DNA of 64,000 nucleotides from positions 131,501 through 195,500 of the forward strand of contig QUAH01000004.1 of the NCBI GenBank assembly GCA_003426165.1, written 5' to 3'. The position numbers were made by a program, and so were the translations under genes. Each line of letters starts with the position of its first letter. Within the stretch, counting starts at the first letter, position 1. The DNA comes from Candidatus Saccharicenans subterraneus. Lineage in GTDB: Bacteria; Acidobacteriota; Aminicenantia; Aminicenantales; Saccharicenantaceae. Positions 8,114-17,134 of this stretch are shown piece by piece. The notes under the pieces are model-generated. The model made no database searches. It was not told the origin of the DNA and saw only the letters and a list, made by a program, of their open reading frames with translations.

Positions 8114-9565
8114 TCAAGCGCTCAATTCTCTGGCCCTTCTGGCCATGTTCTCAGCCAGGCCGGCGGCCAGCGCCGGAGAAGGCAGAAGGCTCAGCAGCAA
8201 CCGGCCGGCCAGCTCCAGAGCCTGTTTCTCGGGCAGACAGTAGCGCATCTCCAGGAAATTCCGGCGGTAGCGGCTGACCTCCTCCCCGACTTTTTTATTG
8301 CGGATTATAACCTCGGCTATCAAGCCGGCCAGCACCTCAAAATCCTTCTCTTTCATCCCGAATCGGGTCATCTCCTGCACGCCCATCCTTATTCCGGAAG
8401 AGTCCAAGAAGGTGGCGTCATCGGGCAGCGCCTGGTAGTTGGTCAGCAGGTTGTTGTCTTCCAGGCGACGGGCGATTTCCTGCCCGTTTCCAAACTGCTT
8501 AACCCGGATCAACACCTGGTGGGTTTCGGTGAAGCCGTCCGCCTCTTCGCCTTCGACCGGAATCCCGGCCGCCTTGAGATAACGGGCAAAAGCCCTGGCG
8601 TTCCGGCAAACCTGGGCCTGGTATTCTTCCTTGAACTCGTTCATCTCGATGGCCGACAGCAACAGTCCCAGCAACGTTCCCAGGTGGTGGTTGGAAGTCG
8701 AACCCGGGAAGGCCCGGCCCTGAATGTCGGTCCAGAGCTGCTTGAAGGGGCTGTCGGCTGAAAAATTCCCGGCCACCAGTCCGCGCTGGGTGCCGAAGAA
8801 AGTTTTATGGGTGCTGCCGGTAACCAGGTCGGCCCCTTCGGCAAACGGCGCCTGGAACGCGCCGTACAGGCCGAGAACATGGGCCATGTCATACATCAAC
8901 ACCGGTCTGTCCGGCCAATCTTTCACCAGGTCATAGACAAAGCTGACCGGTTCCCGGTAGATGAACATGCTCTTGCCGAAGACCACCAGCTCCGGCCGGT
9001 GTTTTTTCAGCAACTCGGCCAGGCGGTCGAGGTCGGCCCGGTAGGGATTATCCCGGCGGACGGGAATGTTGACCACATTTTCCTTGCCGCTGGCCGGGTC
9101 CTCTTCCACCAGGTTAAACAGCGCCCCCATCGGCTGGGAACTGAGATGCCCGCCCTTGTTCAGGTCGTTGTTCATCACCAGCCGCAGCCGGCGGAAAGGC
9201 TGACCGGCGGCCCTCTTTCTATTGACGAACTTAACCAGTCCTTTGAAAACCACTTCGTTGGCCATCTGACCGCTGACCGGTCTCAGTTCTACATCGGTGC
9301 AGCCGAAATACCGGCTCAGCTCTTTTCTGGCCTCAAGTTCCACGTCCCGGATGAAATCGGTTCCCTGGTAAAAATATACTTCCTGGCCTTTCATGGTCCG
9401 ATGTTCGGCATAGCGGCCCGAGGGGTCGGCAATTTCTGCCAGCTTGACCAGGAGAGAGGGCGTGTTTTCCGACGGAATCAGGTTAAAACATTTTTTTTGC
9501 CGCCAGATGTTATTTTTCTCGATGCGGTCACACCAGGCGGAAATTTTATCGGCAAATTCTGTCAT
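8114..9565 (-). CDS. glyA: Divergent serine hydroxymethyltransferase-family PLP enzyme
   Basis: 483 residues, longer than typical bacterial GlyA (about 415). The fold-type I pattern is clear: NLIPSENTPS near residue 28 (GlyA has LIASENFxS), RYAEHRTMKGQEVY, ELRPVSGQMAN, MYDMAHVLGLYG, and the PLP-lysine segment TGSTHKTFFGTQRG. Canonical GlyA reads TTHKTLRGPRGG here, so the active-site loop differs. The C-terminal 90 residues carry an extra basic helical segment. Context with purD/purE supports glycine/serine and one-carbon metabolism. The start has a good site (aaaaggag). SHMT is the likely activity, but a related PLP enzyme on another hydroxy-amino acid cannot be excluded. Confidence 0.8.
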   Translation of the reverse strand: MTEFADKISAWCDRIEKNNIWRQKKCFNLIPSENTPSLLVKLAEIADPSGRYAEHRTMKGQEVYFYQGTDFIRDVELEARKELSRYFGCTDVELRPVSGQMANEVVFKGLVKFVNRKRAAGQPFRRLRLVMNNDLNKGGHLSSQPMGALFNLVEEDPASGKENVVNIPVRRDNPYRADLDRLAELLKKHRPELVVFGKSMFIYREPVSFVYDLVKDWPDRPVLMYDMAHVLGLYGAFQAPFAEGADLVTGSTHKTFFGTQRGLVAGNFSADSPFKQLWTDIQGRAFPGSTSNHHLGTLLGLLLSAIEMNEFKEEYQAQVCRNARAFARYLKAAGIPVEGEEADGFTETHQVLIRVKQFGNGQEIARRLEDNNLLTNYQALPDDATFLDSSGIRMGVQEMTRFGMKEKDFEVLAGLIAEVIIRNKKVGEEVSRYRRNFLEMRYCLPEKQALELAGRLLLSLLPSPALAAGLAENMARRARELSA

Positions 9566-9650
9566 CAGAAAGCTCCTTTTATTGTAATCTCAAGCTCAAT
9601 CTCTTTCCCGACGCCGGGCCGGGGCCGGTCGGCCCGGGTCCCTCTCCGGC

Positions 9651-10106
9651 CTACTTAGATTTATGGAGTTCTTCCTCCAGGGCAAAAATCTTTTTTATCC
9701 GGCGTTCGTGCCGGCCGCCCTCAAAATCCTTTTCCAGCCAGATTTTGACGATCTTGATCGCCTGTTCGGAAGATAGCACCCGTCCCCCCAGTGCCAGGCA
9801 GTTGGAATTGTTATGAGTCCGGCTGACGGTGGCCGTGAATTCATCCCAGCAGGGGGTGGCTATTATTCCCGGAAACTTATTGGCCACCACGGCCATGCCC
9901 AGGCCGGTCCCGCAGAACAGGATGGCCCGGTCGAATTCGCCGCTCACCACCCGGCGGACCGCCTCGGCTCCGTAATCGACGTAGTCCACGCTTTCGCCGG
10001 GGCCGCAGCCAAAATCGGTAAAAGCTATCCCCGCCGATTGAAGATAAGCGACCACTTCTTTTTTTAATTCATATCCGGCATGGTCGGAAGCGATGGCCAG
10101 TTTCAT
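9651..10106 (-). CDS. rpiB: Ribose-5-phosphate isomerase B
   Basis: 151 residues, RpiB/LacA/LacB family. It interconverts ribose 5-phosphate and ribulose 5-phosphate, feeding PRPP and hence the purine genes downstream. Motifs: MKLAIASDHAGYELKKE at the N-terminus, FCGTGLGMAVVANKFPGI (catalytic Cys and anion-binding loop), RTHNNSNCLALGGRV and GGRHERRI. The start has a gaggag site 7 nt upstream. The gap to the SHMT-like gene is 85 nt. Confidence 0.95.
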   Translation of the reverse strand: MKLAIASDHAGYELKKEVVAYLQSAGIAFTDFGCGPGESVDYVDYGAEAVRRVVSGEFDRAILFCGTGLGMAVVANKFPGIIATPCWDEFTATVSRTHNNSNCLALGGRVLSSEQAIKIVKIWLEKDFEGGRHERRIKKIFALEEELHKSK

Positions 10107-10154
10107 TGCCGACTCCTCAGGTCATCTTATACGGACAGCCGAACTGAAATCAGG

Positions 10155-11744
10155 TCAGCGGCTGTTCCGGACGAACTTCGCGGCTTCGGGCATGACTTCA
10201 ACCGCTTTAAGCACCACCGGGTCGGTCTGCCTGAAGGCCCTGATTCCCTCTTCCAGGCTGAAAACTGCCGAAAAAATCTCGCGCCTGAGTTCGTTCTTTA
10301 TTTCAGCTTCGGCCTCGCCCAGCTTGCTCAGGTCATACTTGATTCCGGTCGTGCCCACATATTCCAGAAAATCTTTGACCACCTCCGGCCCGACCTCAAA
10401 GCCGGCGTCAAAAATCCGGCGCCCGGCGGGAGGCGTCCCGTTTTTCAGTTCCTGGGGAAAAACATAACCGGCCGACAGCCGGGTCTGATGCAGGCTGAAT
10501 TTCCGGCCGTAGCTGAAAAAGGCGCCCCTGATCAGAAATTCCACGGTCAGGGGTTTATAACTGGTCTTAACTTCATAGTCCGGACTGATCCCGCCCTGCC
10601 CGAGAACCTTTCGGCCTTTGACCGTATATTTGATTTCTCGTTTCTCTTCCGGCGCTCTCCTGGCCAGGAGATAATCCTCAAGGTGAGAATAATCCCTCTG
10701 GATTTCGCGCCCGCTGGGAGTGAGGTACTTGGCCGTGGTGATGGCCACCGCCATATCGGCGGCCAGCGGGAAAACTGTCTGAACCAGTCCTTTGCCCCAG
10801 GAATCTTCGCCGACGATCAGGCCGCGGTCGTTGTCCATGATGGCTCCGGCCACGATCTCGGAAGCGCTGGCCGTGCCGGTATTGATAAGAATTACCAGCG
10901 GCAGGTCTTCATACTGGTTATCCTGGCTGGCAAAGAAATCCCGGTTGTAAGCGGTATTGCGGCCTCTCATGGACACGATCTTGGCCCCCCTCGGCAGGAA
11001 CAGGTCGGCCATGTCCACCGCCTGGAAAACGGGTCCGCCGGTGTTGCCGCGCAGGTCCAGGATAAGGCTTTCCATTCCTTTTTCAGAAAGCTCTTCCAGA
11101 GCCGCTTCCAGTTCATCGACGGTCTGGCGACCAAAATTGCGGACAAAGATATAGCCAATTTTCTTTTTTGTGTCCAGCAGAAAAGCATAGGGGACGCTTT
11201 TCAGCGGAATTTCCTCCCGGGTGATGGTCAGGTCGAACGGTTTGTCCAGCCCTTCTCTCTGGATGGTGATGGTAACTCTGGTGCCCTTCTCTCCCCGCAA
11301 TTTCAGCATGGCTTCGGTGCTGCTCAGGGGTTTGGTGCTTTCGCCGTCGATGTGGGTGATGACGTCCCCGGGTTGAATGCCCAGCCTCCAGGCCGGTGTG
11401 CCTTCTATCGGCGCAATCACCACCAGCCGGTCCTCCTGCTTCTGAATCTGGATGCCCAGACCGTAATATTTGCCGGTGTAATCCTCGGTAAAGGTCCGGG
11501 CCCCTTCCGGGTCCAGAAAATAGGAATGCGGGTCCAGGGTGTCCAGCATGCCCCTGATGGCCGAGAAAGTCAGCTTGCGGGCGTCTTTCTCTTCAAAGTA
11601 TTCCTTCTGGACCAGACCGGTGAGATTCAGCACCTTGTTCACACCCTGCTGCCAGGGGTCGATGGCCACCGAAGAGCGGCAGACCAGGAACAGCAGAGGA
11701 AATAAAACTATAAGGAGCGAAAACCGCTTTGAATTCTGGTTCAT
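10155..11744 (-). CDS. S41-family carboxy-terminal processing peptidase (exported)
   Basis: 529 residues. An N-terminal signal sequence (residues about 8-28, hydrophobic FSLLIVLFPLLFLVC) sends it to the periplasm. A PDZ domain follows (about 95-180: YYGLGIQIQKQEDRLVVIAP, LGIQPGDVITHIDG), then the peptidase core with LRGNTGGPVFQAV and the Ser/Lys dyad in ASASEIVAGA and GEDSWGKGLVQT. The C-terminal domain (about 380-529) is helical. CtpA-type proteases trim or degrade periplasmic proteins. It heads the minus-strand gene run and is divergent from tatA. Its promoter is listed separately. Confidence 0.93.
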   Translation of the reverse strand: MNQNSKRFSLLIVLFPLLFLVCRSSVAIDPWQQGVNKVLNLTGLVQKEYFEEKDARKLTFSAIRGMLDTLDPHSYFLDPEGARTFTEDYTGKYYGLGIQIQKQEDRLVVIAPIEGTPAWRLGIQPGDVITHIDGESTKPLSSTEAMLKLRGEKGTRVTITIQREGLDKPFDLTITREEIPLKSVPYAFLLDTKKKIGYIFVRNFGRQTVDELEAALEELSEKGMESLILDLRGNTGGPVFQAVDMADLFLPRGAKIVSMRGRNTAYNRDFFASQDNQYEDLPLVILINTGTASASEIVAGAIMDNDRGLIVGEDSWGKGLVQTVFPLAADMAVAITTAKYLTPSGREIQRDYSHLEDYLLARRAPEEKREIKYTVKGRKVLGQGGISPDYEVKTSYKPLTVEFLIRGAFFSYGRKFSLHQTRLSAGYVFPQELKNGTPPAGRRIFDAGFEVGPEVVKDFLEYVGTTGIKYDLSKLGEAEAEIKNELRREIFSAVFSLEEGIRAFRQTDPVVLKAVEVMPEAAKFVRNSR

Positions 11745-11779
11745 AATTTATCCGATTAAACTCTGTTTACAGACAATAA

Positions 11780-11808
11780 ATCTTACCAGAGGGCTATCTT
11801 AAAGTAAA
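11780..11808 (-). promoter_or_regulatory. Putative promoter of the S41 protease gene
   Basis: Minus-strand TTTACT (11803-11808), 17-bp spacer, TAAGAT (11780-11785). The start point would be near 11773, about 29 nt before the ATG. It is divergent from the tatA promoter 13 bp away. Confidence 0.45.
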
Positions 11809-11820
11809 GCCGAATCTGGC

Positions 11821-11849
11821 TTGACTGCCCCCCGGTTAAAGGCTATAGT
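11821..11849 (+). promoter_or_regulatory. Promoter of tatAC
   Basis: TTGACT (11821-11826), exactly 17 bp, TATAGT (11844-11849). The predicted start point near 11856 leaves only about 9 nt before the tatA ATG at 11865, containing ggcgg. Confidence 0.6.
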
Positions 11850-11864
11850 TTAACTGGCGGAAAA

Positions 11865-12170
11865 ATGTTTGGATCAATCGGCGTTCCGGAATTAATCGTT
11901 ATTTTCATCATCGCCCTGCTGGTGTTCGGGCCGAAAAAGCTGCCCGAGGTCGGCAAATCGGTGGGCCGCGCCATCAGAGAATTCAAGAAAGCCTCCGACG
12001 AGTTGCGCAACAAGGTGGAAGAAGAAATCAACGCCAGCGAAATTAAGTCCGAAATCAACGAGGTCAAATCCAACCTGACCGAGTTCAAGGACGACTTGAA
12101 CGAATTCCAGGACAACATCAAAAAGGACCTGAAAACCGATGAGCCCGGGGAAGGCCAGAAAGTCACCTGA
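11865..12170 (+). CDS. tatA: Twin-arginine translocase subunit TatA/TatB
   Basis: 101 residues. One N-terminal transmembrane helix (residues 5-21), the hinge motif [17 protein letters not shown] (22-38), an amphipathic helix, then a long charged coiled-coil tail. It builds the protein-conducting part of the Tat system for folded proteins. Length and the single copy leave TatA versus TatB open; the FGPKKLPE hinge fits TatA. It overlaps tatC, so the two are co-expressed. Confidence 0.93.
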   Translation: MFGSIGVPELIVIFIIALLVFGPKKLPEVGKSVGRAIREFKKASDELRNKVEEEINASEIKSEINEVKSNLTEFKDDLNEFQDNIKKDLKTDEPGEGQKVT

Positions 12171-12936
12171 CGAGATGACCTTCCTTGAACATCTCGAGGA
12201 CCTGCGCAAAAGACTGTTCTATTCTTTCGTGGCTATCATCGTGGCCGTTATTCCGGCCTGGATGTTCAGCCGCCAGCTCTATGCCATCTTAGCCCGGCCG
12301 GTCACCCAGTACCTGCCGGAAGGGACGAAACTGGCCTTCACCACCCTGACCGCTCCCTTCATGCTCTACCTGAAGGTTTCATTCCTGGCCGCCCTGTTCG
12401 CCACCTCGCCTTTTGTCTTTTATCAGCTGTGGATGTTCGTCTCTCCCGGACTATATCAAAAGGAAAAAAAATACGTTATCCCCTTCGTCTTTTTTACCAG
12501 TTTCTTCTTTACTCTGGGGGCGCTTTTTGGCTATTTCATCGTCTTCCCCTGGGCCTGCCGGTTCTTCCTGACCCTGGGCAGGGACTTCCAGCCGGTCATA
12601 ACCGTCGACCAGTACTTCAGCTTCGCCCTCAAAGTGCTGCTCGGAATCGCCCTGGTCTTCGAACTTCCGACCCTGGTTTATTTTCTTTCTAAAATAGGCA
12701 TCCTGACCTCACGCTGGATGGTCAAGAATTTTCATTACGCCGTCCTGGCTGCCTTTGTTATCGCCGCCGTCATCACCCCGACTCCGGATATGATCACCCA
12801 GAGCATCGTGGCCGTGCCGATGATCGCTCTCTACGGAATAAGCATCCTGATCGCCATGGTGGTCGGCCGCAACAAAGAGAAACGCAGAAAGAAAGAAGCC
12901 GCAGAAGCCGCCGGCCCCGACAATCTGGCCGGCTAA
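12139..12936 (+). CDS. tatC: Twin-arginine translocase subunit TatC
   Basis: 265 residues with six predicted transmembrane helices. It is the receptor for RR-signal peptides. Signature [17 protein letters not shown], then a conserved periplasmic loop ([21 protein letters not shown]) and FxxxFGxxFELP-like [18 protein letters not shown]. The start is uncertain. ATG 12139 lies inside tatA, with aagg 11 nt upstream. ATG 12175 starts exactly at MTFLEHL, the common family start, but has a weaker site. The C-terminal tail is lysine/glutamate-rich. Confidence 0.95.
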   Translation: MSPGKARKSPDEMTFLEHLEDLRKRLFYSFVAIIVAVIPAWMFSRQLYAILARPVTQYLPEGTKLAFTTLTAPFMLYLKVSFLAALFATSPFVFYQLWMFVSPGLYQKEKKYVIPFVFFTSFFFTLGALFGYFIVFPWACRFFLTLGRDFQPVITVDQYFSFALKVLLGIALVFELPTLVYFLSKIGILTSRWMVKNFHYAVLAAFVIAAVITPTPDMITQSIVAVPMIALYGISILIAMVVGRNKEKRRKKEAAEAAGPDNLAG

Positions 12937-12999
12937 CCCCTCCCGAAAGCCTCTCTGTTTCCAGGATTGACGCCGATGGCGGCGGGCAGGCGGCAAGTC

Positions 13000-13350
13000 C
13001 GGCCTCCCGTCTCCCGGAGCCGCAAGGGCTCGCCGTGGGGGCATCGGTGAGCAAGGCCGGCTGAGTCCACACCGCAGCCGGACCCCCTTTCAAATCCGAG
13101 CCAAAAAATAATCATAGAAATATGCATGCCTGTTCATCTGGAAAGAAACATAGAGCCTTTTCTTGATTTTGTGGCCGACGCAAATAAAAACAGATGTTAA
13201 AAGAAGGGGGGATACGCATCCTGCCAATCCCAGGCCAAAAATAAACCGGGAGGCATGGTATTCGTGAACACAGCGAGGCCTGTCTCCAAGCCGCTGCAGG
13301 TCGCAACGCGGGTAATGGTAGGAACGGCCCGGCGCTCAGCGACGAGGCCC
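13000..13350. repeat. Degenerate copies of the G-rich intergenic repeat
   Basis: Two diverged units resemble the clean repeats that follow. One spans about 13008-13095 (gtctcccggagccgcaagg ... gggggcatcggtgagcaagg). The other spans about 13275-13350 (cctgtctccaagccgctgca ... cagcgacgaggccct). They share the order tgtctcc - ccgc.gc - ggg..at.ggt - gcgagg. The ORFs the track reports here are low-complexity and on both strands, so I treat the 12937-13795 gap as non-coding. Confidence 0.45.
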
Positions 13351-13407
13351 TAAAACAATAGCCACCAAATTAAAAAGGGCGAAATGACGCCCGCAGGCTT
13401 ATGCCTC

Positions 13408-13717
13408 GTGATAGTCCCCTCTTTCCAATTCGGGCCAATATTGAATCGCAGAGCCAGGGTTTTTATAGGGTGGCGCGGCGTGTCTCCGAACCGCCCGCAG
13501 CGGAAGGGGTTCCCCGCAGGGGGATCGGTAAGCGAGGACGGGAGGAGGCGCGCCGTGACAGGACCCTCTTCTTAATCCAGGCCAATCAAGAATCGGATAG
13601 GCAAGGCTTTCAGAGGGTGACACGGCGTGTCTCCGAACCGCCCGCAGCGGAAGGGGTTCCCCACGGGGGGATGGGTGGAGCGAGGACGGGAGGAGGCGCG
13701 CCGTGACAGGACCCTCT
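13408..13717. repeat. Two tandem 147/148-bp G-rich repeat units plus the start of a third
   Basis: Unit 1 is 13408-13554 and unit 2 is 13555-13702; a third copy begins at 13703 and stops after about 15 bases. The shared core includes cggcgtgtctccgaaccgcc, agcggaaggggttcccc, ggatcggtaagcgaggacgg (ggatgggtggagcgaggacg in unit 2) and aggaggcgcgccgtgacagg. The second half (aatccaggccaat...) is less conserved. Short dyads such as GGGGTTCCCC occur inside. Function unknown: an intergenic repeat family or a repeated structured RNA are both possible. Confidence 0.7.
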
Positions 13718-13795
13718 GAGCGGCGCCTCAACCTCCGCTTTGAATTTTCCCGAAGTTGGGATATATTCTTAATTTCAGGACCTGGTCCTAAAATC

Positions 13796-14350
13796 ATGCT
13801 GGAAAAAAAGAAACTCACCGCTTACAAACTGATCGGCTTGACCGGAACCAACGGCGCCGGCAAGGGCGAGGTGGCCAATTTTCTGAAAAGAAAAGGCTAC
13901 GGCTATGTTTCTCTGTCCGACGTCATCCGGGAGGAGTTGCGGTCGAAAGGTTTAGAGGCCAGCCGCGACCACCTGATAGCCTGCGGCAACGAGCTGCGGG
14001 AAAAATTCGGGCCGGACGTCCTGGCCCGGCGGGCGGCGGCCGGAATCCATGGTCCGACGGTTATCGACAGCATCCGCAACCCGGCCGAGGTGGCCTTCCT
14101 CAGAAGCCTGGGCAATTTCGTTCTGGTGGCGGTGGACGCCCCGCTCGAGGTCCGTTTCGAGAGGGCCAGAAAACGCGGCCGAAACGAATCAGCTTCCACC
14201 CTGGAGGAATTCAGGCGGAAAGAAGAGCAGGAGAAAACCCGGGAAGAAACCGGGCAGCAGCTTGACCTTTGCCTCAAGCTGGCCGACCTGACCATCATCA
14301 ACGACGGTTCGCTCGAGGAGCTGTGGCAAAAACTGGAGGAACTGGGATGA
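13796..14350 (+). CDS. P-loop nucleotide kinase, dephospho-CoA kinase-like
   Basis: 184 residues from ATG 13796. The track start at 13703 would add 31 residues encoded by the repeat block, so I reject it. The N-terminal P-loop is GLTGTNGAGKGEVA, followed by the LID/NMP-type pattern SLSDVIREELRSKGLEASRDH, IDSIRNPAEVAFLRS and VDAPLEVRFERARKRGR. This is the AAA_33/CoaE-like arrangement found in kinases often called dephospho-CoA kinase or (d)NMP kinase. It overlaps the dCMP deaminase gene by 4 nt (ATGA), so a role in deoxynucleotide metabolism is as plausible as CoA synthesis. The exact substrate cannot be set from sequence. Confidence 0.75.
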   Translation: MLEKKKLTAYKLIGLTGTNGAGKGEVANFLKRKGYGYVSLSDVIREELRSKGLEASRDHLIACGNELREKFGPDVLARRAAAGIHGPTVIDSIRNPAEVAFLRSLGNFVLVAVDAPLEVRFERARKRGRNESASTLEEFRRKEEQEKTREETGQQLDLCLKLADLTIINDGSLEELWQKLEELG

Positions 14351-14955
14351 ACGGAAAAAAGCTCATACGGACAACAAAGGCCGGGGCCGGGAAGCCTCGA
14401 ACCGGAGGCCGAACCTCTCTCCGGGTTTCAAAAGACGAATATTATCTGGGCATCGCCCGGGAAGTTTCGCTCCGCAGCACCTGCTTTCGACGTTCCATCG
14501 GGGCCATCATCGTCCGCGACGACCAGATCATTTCCACCGGCTACGTCGGCGCCCCCCGGAAAACCCGGGACAGCCTGGAACACGGGTTCTGTTTGCGCGA
14601 CCGCCTGGGAATTCCTCACGGCCAGCGCTACGAGCTCTGCCGCTCGGTTCACGCCGAGCAGAACGCCATCATCAACGCCGCCCGGGCCGGAGTCAGTCTG
14701 CTGGGTGGCGACATGTTCATCTACGGCCGCGACCCGCGAACCGGGCAGGAGATAGACGCCTTCCCCTGTTTCATCTGCAAGAAAATGATAATCAACGCCG
14801 GTCTCAACCGGGTGGTCTGTTCCACGGCCTCGGGCGGCCTCCAGGTTTTTCTGGTGGCGGACTGGATTAGAGACTGGCAGACGAACGACATTTTAGACGA
14901 CACCCATCAGTATGGAAAACCGAATGAAAATGAGCCGACCGGGAAAAAAAGATAG
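14347..14955 (+). CDS. Deoxycytidylate (dCMP) deaminase, ComEB-like
   Basis: 202 residues from ATG 14347. The zinc-binding deaminase motifs are HAEQNAIINAARAG (His and catalytic Glu) and PCFICKKMIINAG (two Cys ligands). DEYYLGIAREVSLRSTCFRR and IISTGYVGAPRKTRDS match dCMP deaminases, which make dUMP for thymidylate synthesis. A basic 35-residue N-terminal extension and a 30-residue tail are longer than usual. It overlaps the upstream kinase by 4 nt and the downstream SIS gene by 44 nt. Confidence 0.88.
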   Translation: MNGKKLIRTTKAGAGKPRTGGRTSLRVSKDEYYLGIAREVSLRSTCFRRSIGAIIVRDDQIISTGYVGAPRKTRDSLEHGFCLRDRLGIPHGQRYELCRSVHAEQNAIINAARAGVSLLGGDMFIYGRDPRTGQEIDAFPCFICKKMIINAGLNRVVCSTASGGLQVFLVADWIRDWQTNDILDDTHQYGKPNENEPTGKKR

Positions 14956-17134
14956 GCCGCGGGCTGCCCGGGCGGCCGGACTGCTGCTAATTCCTACTAT
15001 TTTAGTAGGATTTCTGCTGGCCGCCGAGTCCGGCCGGCAGGAACAGCAGGCCCAGGCTCCTCCCGGCCTGCTGCCGCTTCTGGGCCTGGAAGTATCGGCC
15101 GAGTCGCTCGATTACCTTCAGAACAAAACCCAGTTCCATCTTCATACCCTGCTGACCGAGCAGCGCCACCCGAAGACCTGGAACCTCAGCGAAAGAATCA
15201 AAACTGATATTCCGGCCGCCCTGCACATGCTGTTTTCGGTCGACGAGGACATCGCCGACCGGCTGGAAGAGCTGGCCGCCGAGCCGCGGGACCTGCTGCT
15301 CCTGGCCTCGGAAATCAAGCAGTCGATCCTGGCCGGCCGAAAAATCTATATTTACGGCTGCGGAGCCACCGGCCGCCTGGCCAAGCAGATGGAAAGCACC
15401 TTCTGGCGTCCTTTCTGGAATTCCCTCCGCCGGGATAAAGCCCTCTGGTCAAAAGTGGAAAAAAACCTGGGGCCGGACATTGCCGACAGGCTGGTCGGAG
15501 AAATGACCGGCGCCGACCGGGCGCTGATTTCTTCTCTTGAGGGTTTTGAAGATTTGCAGCTCATCGGGCGGCTGCAGCTTCAGGACCACGGAATAAAAAA
15601 GGGCGACCTGGTGATCTGCGTCACCGAGGGCGGGGAAACTTCCTCGGTCATCGGCACCATTCTCACCGCCCTGGAGCAGTGGAAGGAAAGCCCCGGCTAC
15701 AGCCCGGAAGAAAGTCGCCGGAAACTTTATTTTATCTATAACAACCCCGACGACCGCCTGAGACCCTTCGACCGGAGCCGGGCGGTAATTGAAGAACCGG
15801 GCATAACCAGGATCAACTTGACCACCGGGCCGATGGCCATAACCGGCTCCACCAGAATGCAGGCCACCACCATTGAAACTTATGTGGTGGGAGCAGCCCT
15901 TCAGTCGGCGGTTTATGAATTACTGTCCGGATTTCTCAGCCCCAAAGAATTGCAGCGGGCAGGGTTCAGCCGCCGGTATGACCCGGTCGCGACTCTCCGC
16001 GAGTTTAACCGGATTCTATCCAGAGTAAAAAATGCCGTGCCCAGGATAGCGGCCTGGACAGAACTGGAAGCTGAAACCTATGCCGGGAATCATTTTTCAA
16101 CCTACTTTGCCGACAAGGCCCTGATCACCGTTTTTATCGACAGCACCGAGCGCAGCCCGACTTTCAGGCTTTATCCGCTGGACACCGTCAACGAACCGGC
16201 CCGCCGCTGCTGGATTCAGGTCTGGACTCCGGCCCGGGACAAGCATCAGGCCTGGCTGAATTTTCTGGGGCGTCCTTTCCGGGGACTGCGGGAAGATTTT
16301 TACCGCTCGCCTTTTGAAGAGCAGGTGGACGACCCCTACCTGCGCCGGGCGGCTCTGGACAGCCTGAAGAAAGCCGGCGACAACCAGCATGAACTCTACG
16401 ATTTTTCCTTTTCGGAATTCAACCTGACGAAACGCGGCCCTCAACCCGGAGACCTGGGAGTTATGGTCTGCCTGGCGCCTGAAGAAAACAACCTGCTCGA
16501 CCCGGCCTCGGCTTTCAGCCGTTTTATGAGTTTGTTCCTGGAAAAACAGGCCGGACTGGTTCTGGTCAGCGTCAGCGACCTCAACGAAAAGCAGACCGTG
16601 GCGCTGGAAAAGAAAATCCAGGATTATGGCCGAAAGTTCCTGCAGTCAGGTCAGGCCGGCCCCATCCAGGTTTTCCTCAATCTCGACCGCCGGAACGACC
16701 CCTTCCTGCTGAAGCAGAACACCGGCCTGAAGATGGTGCTGAACGCCCATTCGACAGCCGTCATGGCCAGGCTGGGCCGGGTCATCGGAAACACCATGAC
16801 CAACGTCAGCCCCAGCAATCTCAAGCTGATCGGCCGGGCCACTTACCTGATTCAATCGCACGTCAACGACTGCCTTAAAAAACCGGAGTGGATAAAAAAA
16901 TACGGACACCGCGCGGAAATCAGCTACGGCGAGGCCAACGCCGTTCTTTACGACTCGATTGAGTTCCTCAGGGATAAACAGGCGGTGGCCGGGCAGACAG
17001 CCGAGGTAGCCCTGTCAATAATAAGAATTCTGGAGGCGCTGAAGCAGAAAAAAGCCGTCGGCAACGAGGAAGCCCTGGCCATTCTGCAGCAGGTCGGTCT
17101 GGCCGAATACCTCCGCCAGTCCCAGCAGCCGTAG
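14912..17134 (+). CDS. Membrane-anchored double-SIS-domain protein related to MurQ / glucokinase regulatory protein
   Basis: 740 residues. A basic N-terminus is followed by a hydrophobic segment (AGLLLIPTILVGFLLAA, about 22-38), a signal anchor or uncleaved signal. The first SIS domain has YGCGATGRLAKQMES near residue 148, TEGGETSSVIGTIL near 240, and TGPMAITGSTRMQATTIE near 305, which matches the MurQ/GKRP signature GPEVLTGSTRxKxGT. The C-terminal half continues as a second SIS-like region (KMVLNAHSTAVMARLGRVIG, NVSPSNLKL). MurQ cleaves the lactyl ether of MurNAc-6-P and is cytoplasmic with about 300 residues; this protein is over twice that and appears membrane-attached, so the function is open. 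Alternative starts at M5 and M7 keep the anchor. Confidence 0.72.
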   Translation: MENRMKMSRPGKKDRPRAARAAGLLLIPTILVGFLLAAESGRQEQQAQAPPGLLPLLGLEVSAESLDYLQNKTQFHLHTLLTEQRHPKTWNLSERIKTDIPAALHMLFSVDEDIADRLEELAAEPRDLLLLASEIKQSILAGRKIYIYGCGATGRLAKQMESTFWRPFWNSLRRDKALWSKVEKNLGPDIADRLVGEMTGADRALISSLEGFEDLQLIGRLQLQDHGIKKGDLVICVTEGGETSSVIGTILTALEQWKESPGYSPEESRRKLYFIYNNPDDRLRPFDRSRAVIEEPGITRINLTTGPMAITGSTRMQATTIETYVVGAALQSAVYELLSGFLSPKELQRAGFSRRYDPVATLREFNRILSRVKNAVPRIAAWTELEAETYAGNHFSTYFADKALITVFIDSTERSPTFRLYPLDTVNEPARRCWIQVWTPARDKHQAWLNFLGRPFRGLREDFYRSPFEEQVDDPYLRRAALDSLKKAGDNQHELYDFSFSEFNLTKRGPQPGDLGVMVCLAPEENNLLDPASAFSRFMSLFLEKQAGLVLVSVSDLNEKQTVALEKKIQDYGRKFLQSGQAGPIQVFLNLDRRNDPFLLKQNTGLKMVLNAHSTAVMARLGRVIGNTMTNVSPSNLKLIGRATYLIQSHVNDCLKKPEWIKKYGHRAEISYGEANAVLYDSIEFLRDKQAVAGQTAEVALSIIRILEALKQKKAVGNEEALAILQQVGLAEYLRQSQQP

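Noticed and set aside
10080-11705. 541-aa plus-strand ORF opposite the S41 protease
   Set aside because: Shadow of a clear protease with a signal peptide and catalytic motifs on the minus strand.
13399-13818. ORFs across the tandem repeats on both strands
   Set aside because: They translate the repeat unit into Arg/Pro/Ser-rich repeats; a non-coding repeat explains them better.
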